From the NCBI GenBank assembly GCA_015655225.1, contig JAATFK010000592.1, positions 1-15,167 on the forward strand: a stretch of 15,167 nt of DNA, written 5' to 3'. This document shows positions 14,269-15,167 of the stretch, in pieces. This DNA comes from Solirubrobacterales bacterium. GTDB taxonomy: Bacteria > Actinomycetota > Thermoleophilia > Solirubrobacterales > Solirubrobacteraceae. The position numbers were made by a program, and so were the translations under genes. The number at the start of each line of letters is the position of its first letter. The first letter of the stretch is position 1. Under the pieces are notes generated by a model. It worked only from the letters and a program-made list of their open reading frames with translations. It was not told the DNA's origin and did no database searches.

Positions 14269-15167
14269 GTGCTCAGAATTCACTCGTCACTGACCCCCGC
14301 GCTGCTCGCCGCCGCGGCGCTCGCGCTCGCCGGCTGCGGCGGCGGCTCCTCCCAGCCGACCGCGCATCCGGGCCCGAGCGTCGCCCCCTCGGCGGTCGCG
14401 CCGGCGCGCGTCGTGACAAGCGTCGCGGGCGCCTCCACGACCGCCCAGGCGGTCGCCGACGCCGGCTCGCTGAGACAGAACGCGAACGGCGTCGCGCCCG
14501 ACCTGCTGGCGCTCTCGCCGAAGGCGTTCGACGGGCCGGTCCGGGCCTACCGCGCCTACTCCGGGCGCGAGGCCGACGCGATGGCGCCGATCGTCACCGA
14601 GCTGACCGGCGACCTGCGCCGCGGCGACCGCGCGGCGGCGAAGGAGACCTGGGGCCGCGCGTACGACCGCTACCTCCTGCTCGGCGCCGCCTACGGCGCG
14701 CTCGGCGACCTCGACGCCGCGATCGACGGCAACCCCGGCGGCCTCGTCGGCGGCGTGCACGACCCGCATTTCTCCGGTCTGCACCGGATCGAGTACGGCC
14801 TCTGGACCGGCAGGCCGCTCGCCCCGCTCGTGCCGTGGTCGGTCAAGCTCCAGCACGACGTCGCGAAGCTCCGCCACGTCGTGCGGACGATCCCGATCCC
14901 GCCGCTGGAGTACGCGACCCGCGCGCACGAGATCCTGGAGGATGCGCAGCGCGACATGCTCAGCAACCGCGACGCGCCCTGGAGCGGCGAGGGCGTCCGG
15001 GCGCTCGCCGACTCGAGCGCCGCGACGCACGTCGTGATCGGGACGCTTCGGCGCGTCCTCTCGGGCCGCGGCGACGCCCTCGCGGACTCCGAGGGCGGGC
15101 TGCGCGACCTCGACGCCGAGCTGGCGTCGATCAGACGCGCGCACGGCGGCACCTGGCCGACGACCTC
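14269..15167 (+). CDS. EfeM/EfeO-family imelysin (M75) lipoprotein, C-terminus missing at right edge
   Basis: Proteins of this family bind metal outside the membrane. EfeO/EfeM work with the EfeU permease and EfeB peroxidase in ferrous iron uptake, though imelysin-type lipoproteins elsewhere have less certain roles. From the GTG at 14269-14271 there are 299 complete codons, open to the window edge. A short signal peptide ends in a lipobox LAGC (20-23), so Cys23 is probably lipidated. A Ser/Pro/Ala linker follows, then the M75 domain, with Trp128, LGAAYGALGDLDAAIDG and DPHFSGLHRIEYGLW; the HxxE metal motif is HRIE at 172-175. No N-terminal cupredoxin domain is present, so it is closer to EfeM than classical EfeO. 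An in-frame GTG at 14248-14250 is an alternative start. It diverges from hrcA, and efeU/efeB may lie beyond the edge. Confidence 0.85.
   Translation, partial: MLRIHSSLTPALLAAAALALAGCGGGSSQPTAHPGPSVAPSAVAPARVVTSVAGASTTAQAVADAGSLRQNANGVAPDLLALSPKAFDGPVRAYRAYSGREADAMAPIVTELTGDLRRGDRAAAKETWGRAYDRYLLLGAAYGALGDLDAAIDGNPGGLVGGVHDPHFSGLHRIEYGLWTGRPLAPLVPWSVKLQHDVAKLRHVVRTIPIPPLEYATRAHEILEDAQRDMLSNRDAPWSGEGVRALADSSAATHVVIGTLRRVLSGRGDALADSEGGLRDLDAELASIRRAHGGTWPTT

Noticed and set aside
14287..15144. 285-codon minus-strand open frame at the right edge
   Set aside because: The plus strand encodes a clear lipobox plus M75 domain with HRIE, so the minus frame is its shadow.

Overview
This is a GC-rich (by eye about 70%) chromosomal window. 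It consists almost entirely of housekeeping genes on the minus strand, plus one truncated gene on the plus strand at the right edge. High GC, frequent GTG starts, start codons that look leaderless, and the linkage hrcA-dnaJ-prmA / yqeY-phoH-ybeY-era / hisIE-trpEGDC point to an actinobacterium, most likely of the deep-branching Thermoleophilia (Solirubrobacter/Conexibacter type). The taxonomic call is inference from gene order and protein style, not from a search.

Transcription runs mainly right to left. From right to left: hrcA (heat-shock repressor) and dnaJ, then prmA (L11 methyltransferase) overlapping the end of dnaJ; after an 83-nt gap, ndh (type II NADH dehydrogenase); after a 64-nt gap, the tight run yqeY-phoH-ybeY-era (tRNA-amidotransferase-like domain, PhoH ATPase, rRNA-maturation endonuclease and Era GTPase); then the bifunctional histidine gene hisIE, which overlaps trpE; then trpE-trpG-trpD-trpC. 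An HtrA/DegP-type membrane-anchored serine protease follows, flanked by the only sizeable gaps in the biosynthetic block, and then trpF and the first 92 codons of trpB, which runs off the left edge. On the plus strand, diverging from hrcA across a 157-nt gap, lies an EfeM/EfeO-type (imelysin, M75) lipoprotein that runs off the right edge.

The genes form three functional groups: chaperone control and protein modification (hrcA, dnaJ, prmA, htrA); ribosome and RNA maturation (yqeY, phoH, ybeY, era); and histidine/tryptophan synthesis (hisIE, trpEGDC, trpFB), with all tryptophan steps from chorismate present except trpA, which is presumably just beyond trpB. Neighbouring genes are often joined by 4-nt GTGA/ATGA stop-start overlaps. 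Several genes at the head of units instead show a -10-like TAnnnT motif 6-10 nt before the start codon and no usable Shine-Dalgarno sequence.

I found no CRISPR array, tRNA, rRNA, insertion sequence, toxin-antitoxin or defence island, and no convincing new multi-gene system. The items most worth a second look are the htrA gene and paired hairpins inside the trp cluster, the predicted leaderless promoters with a possible operator at hrcA, the shortened PRPP-loop motif of TrpD, and the conspicuous use of the AGA arginine codon.
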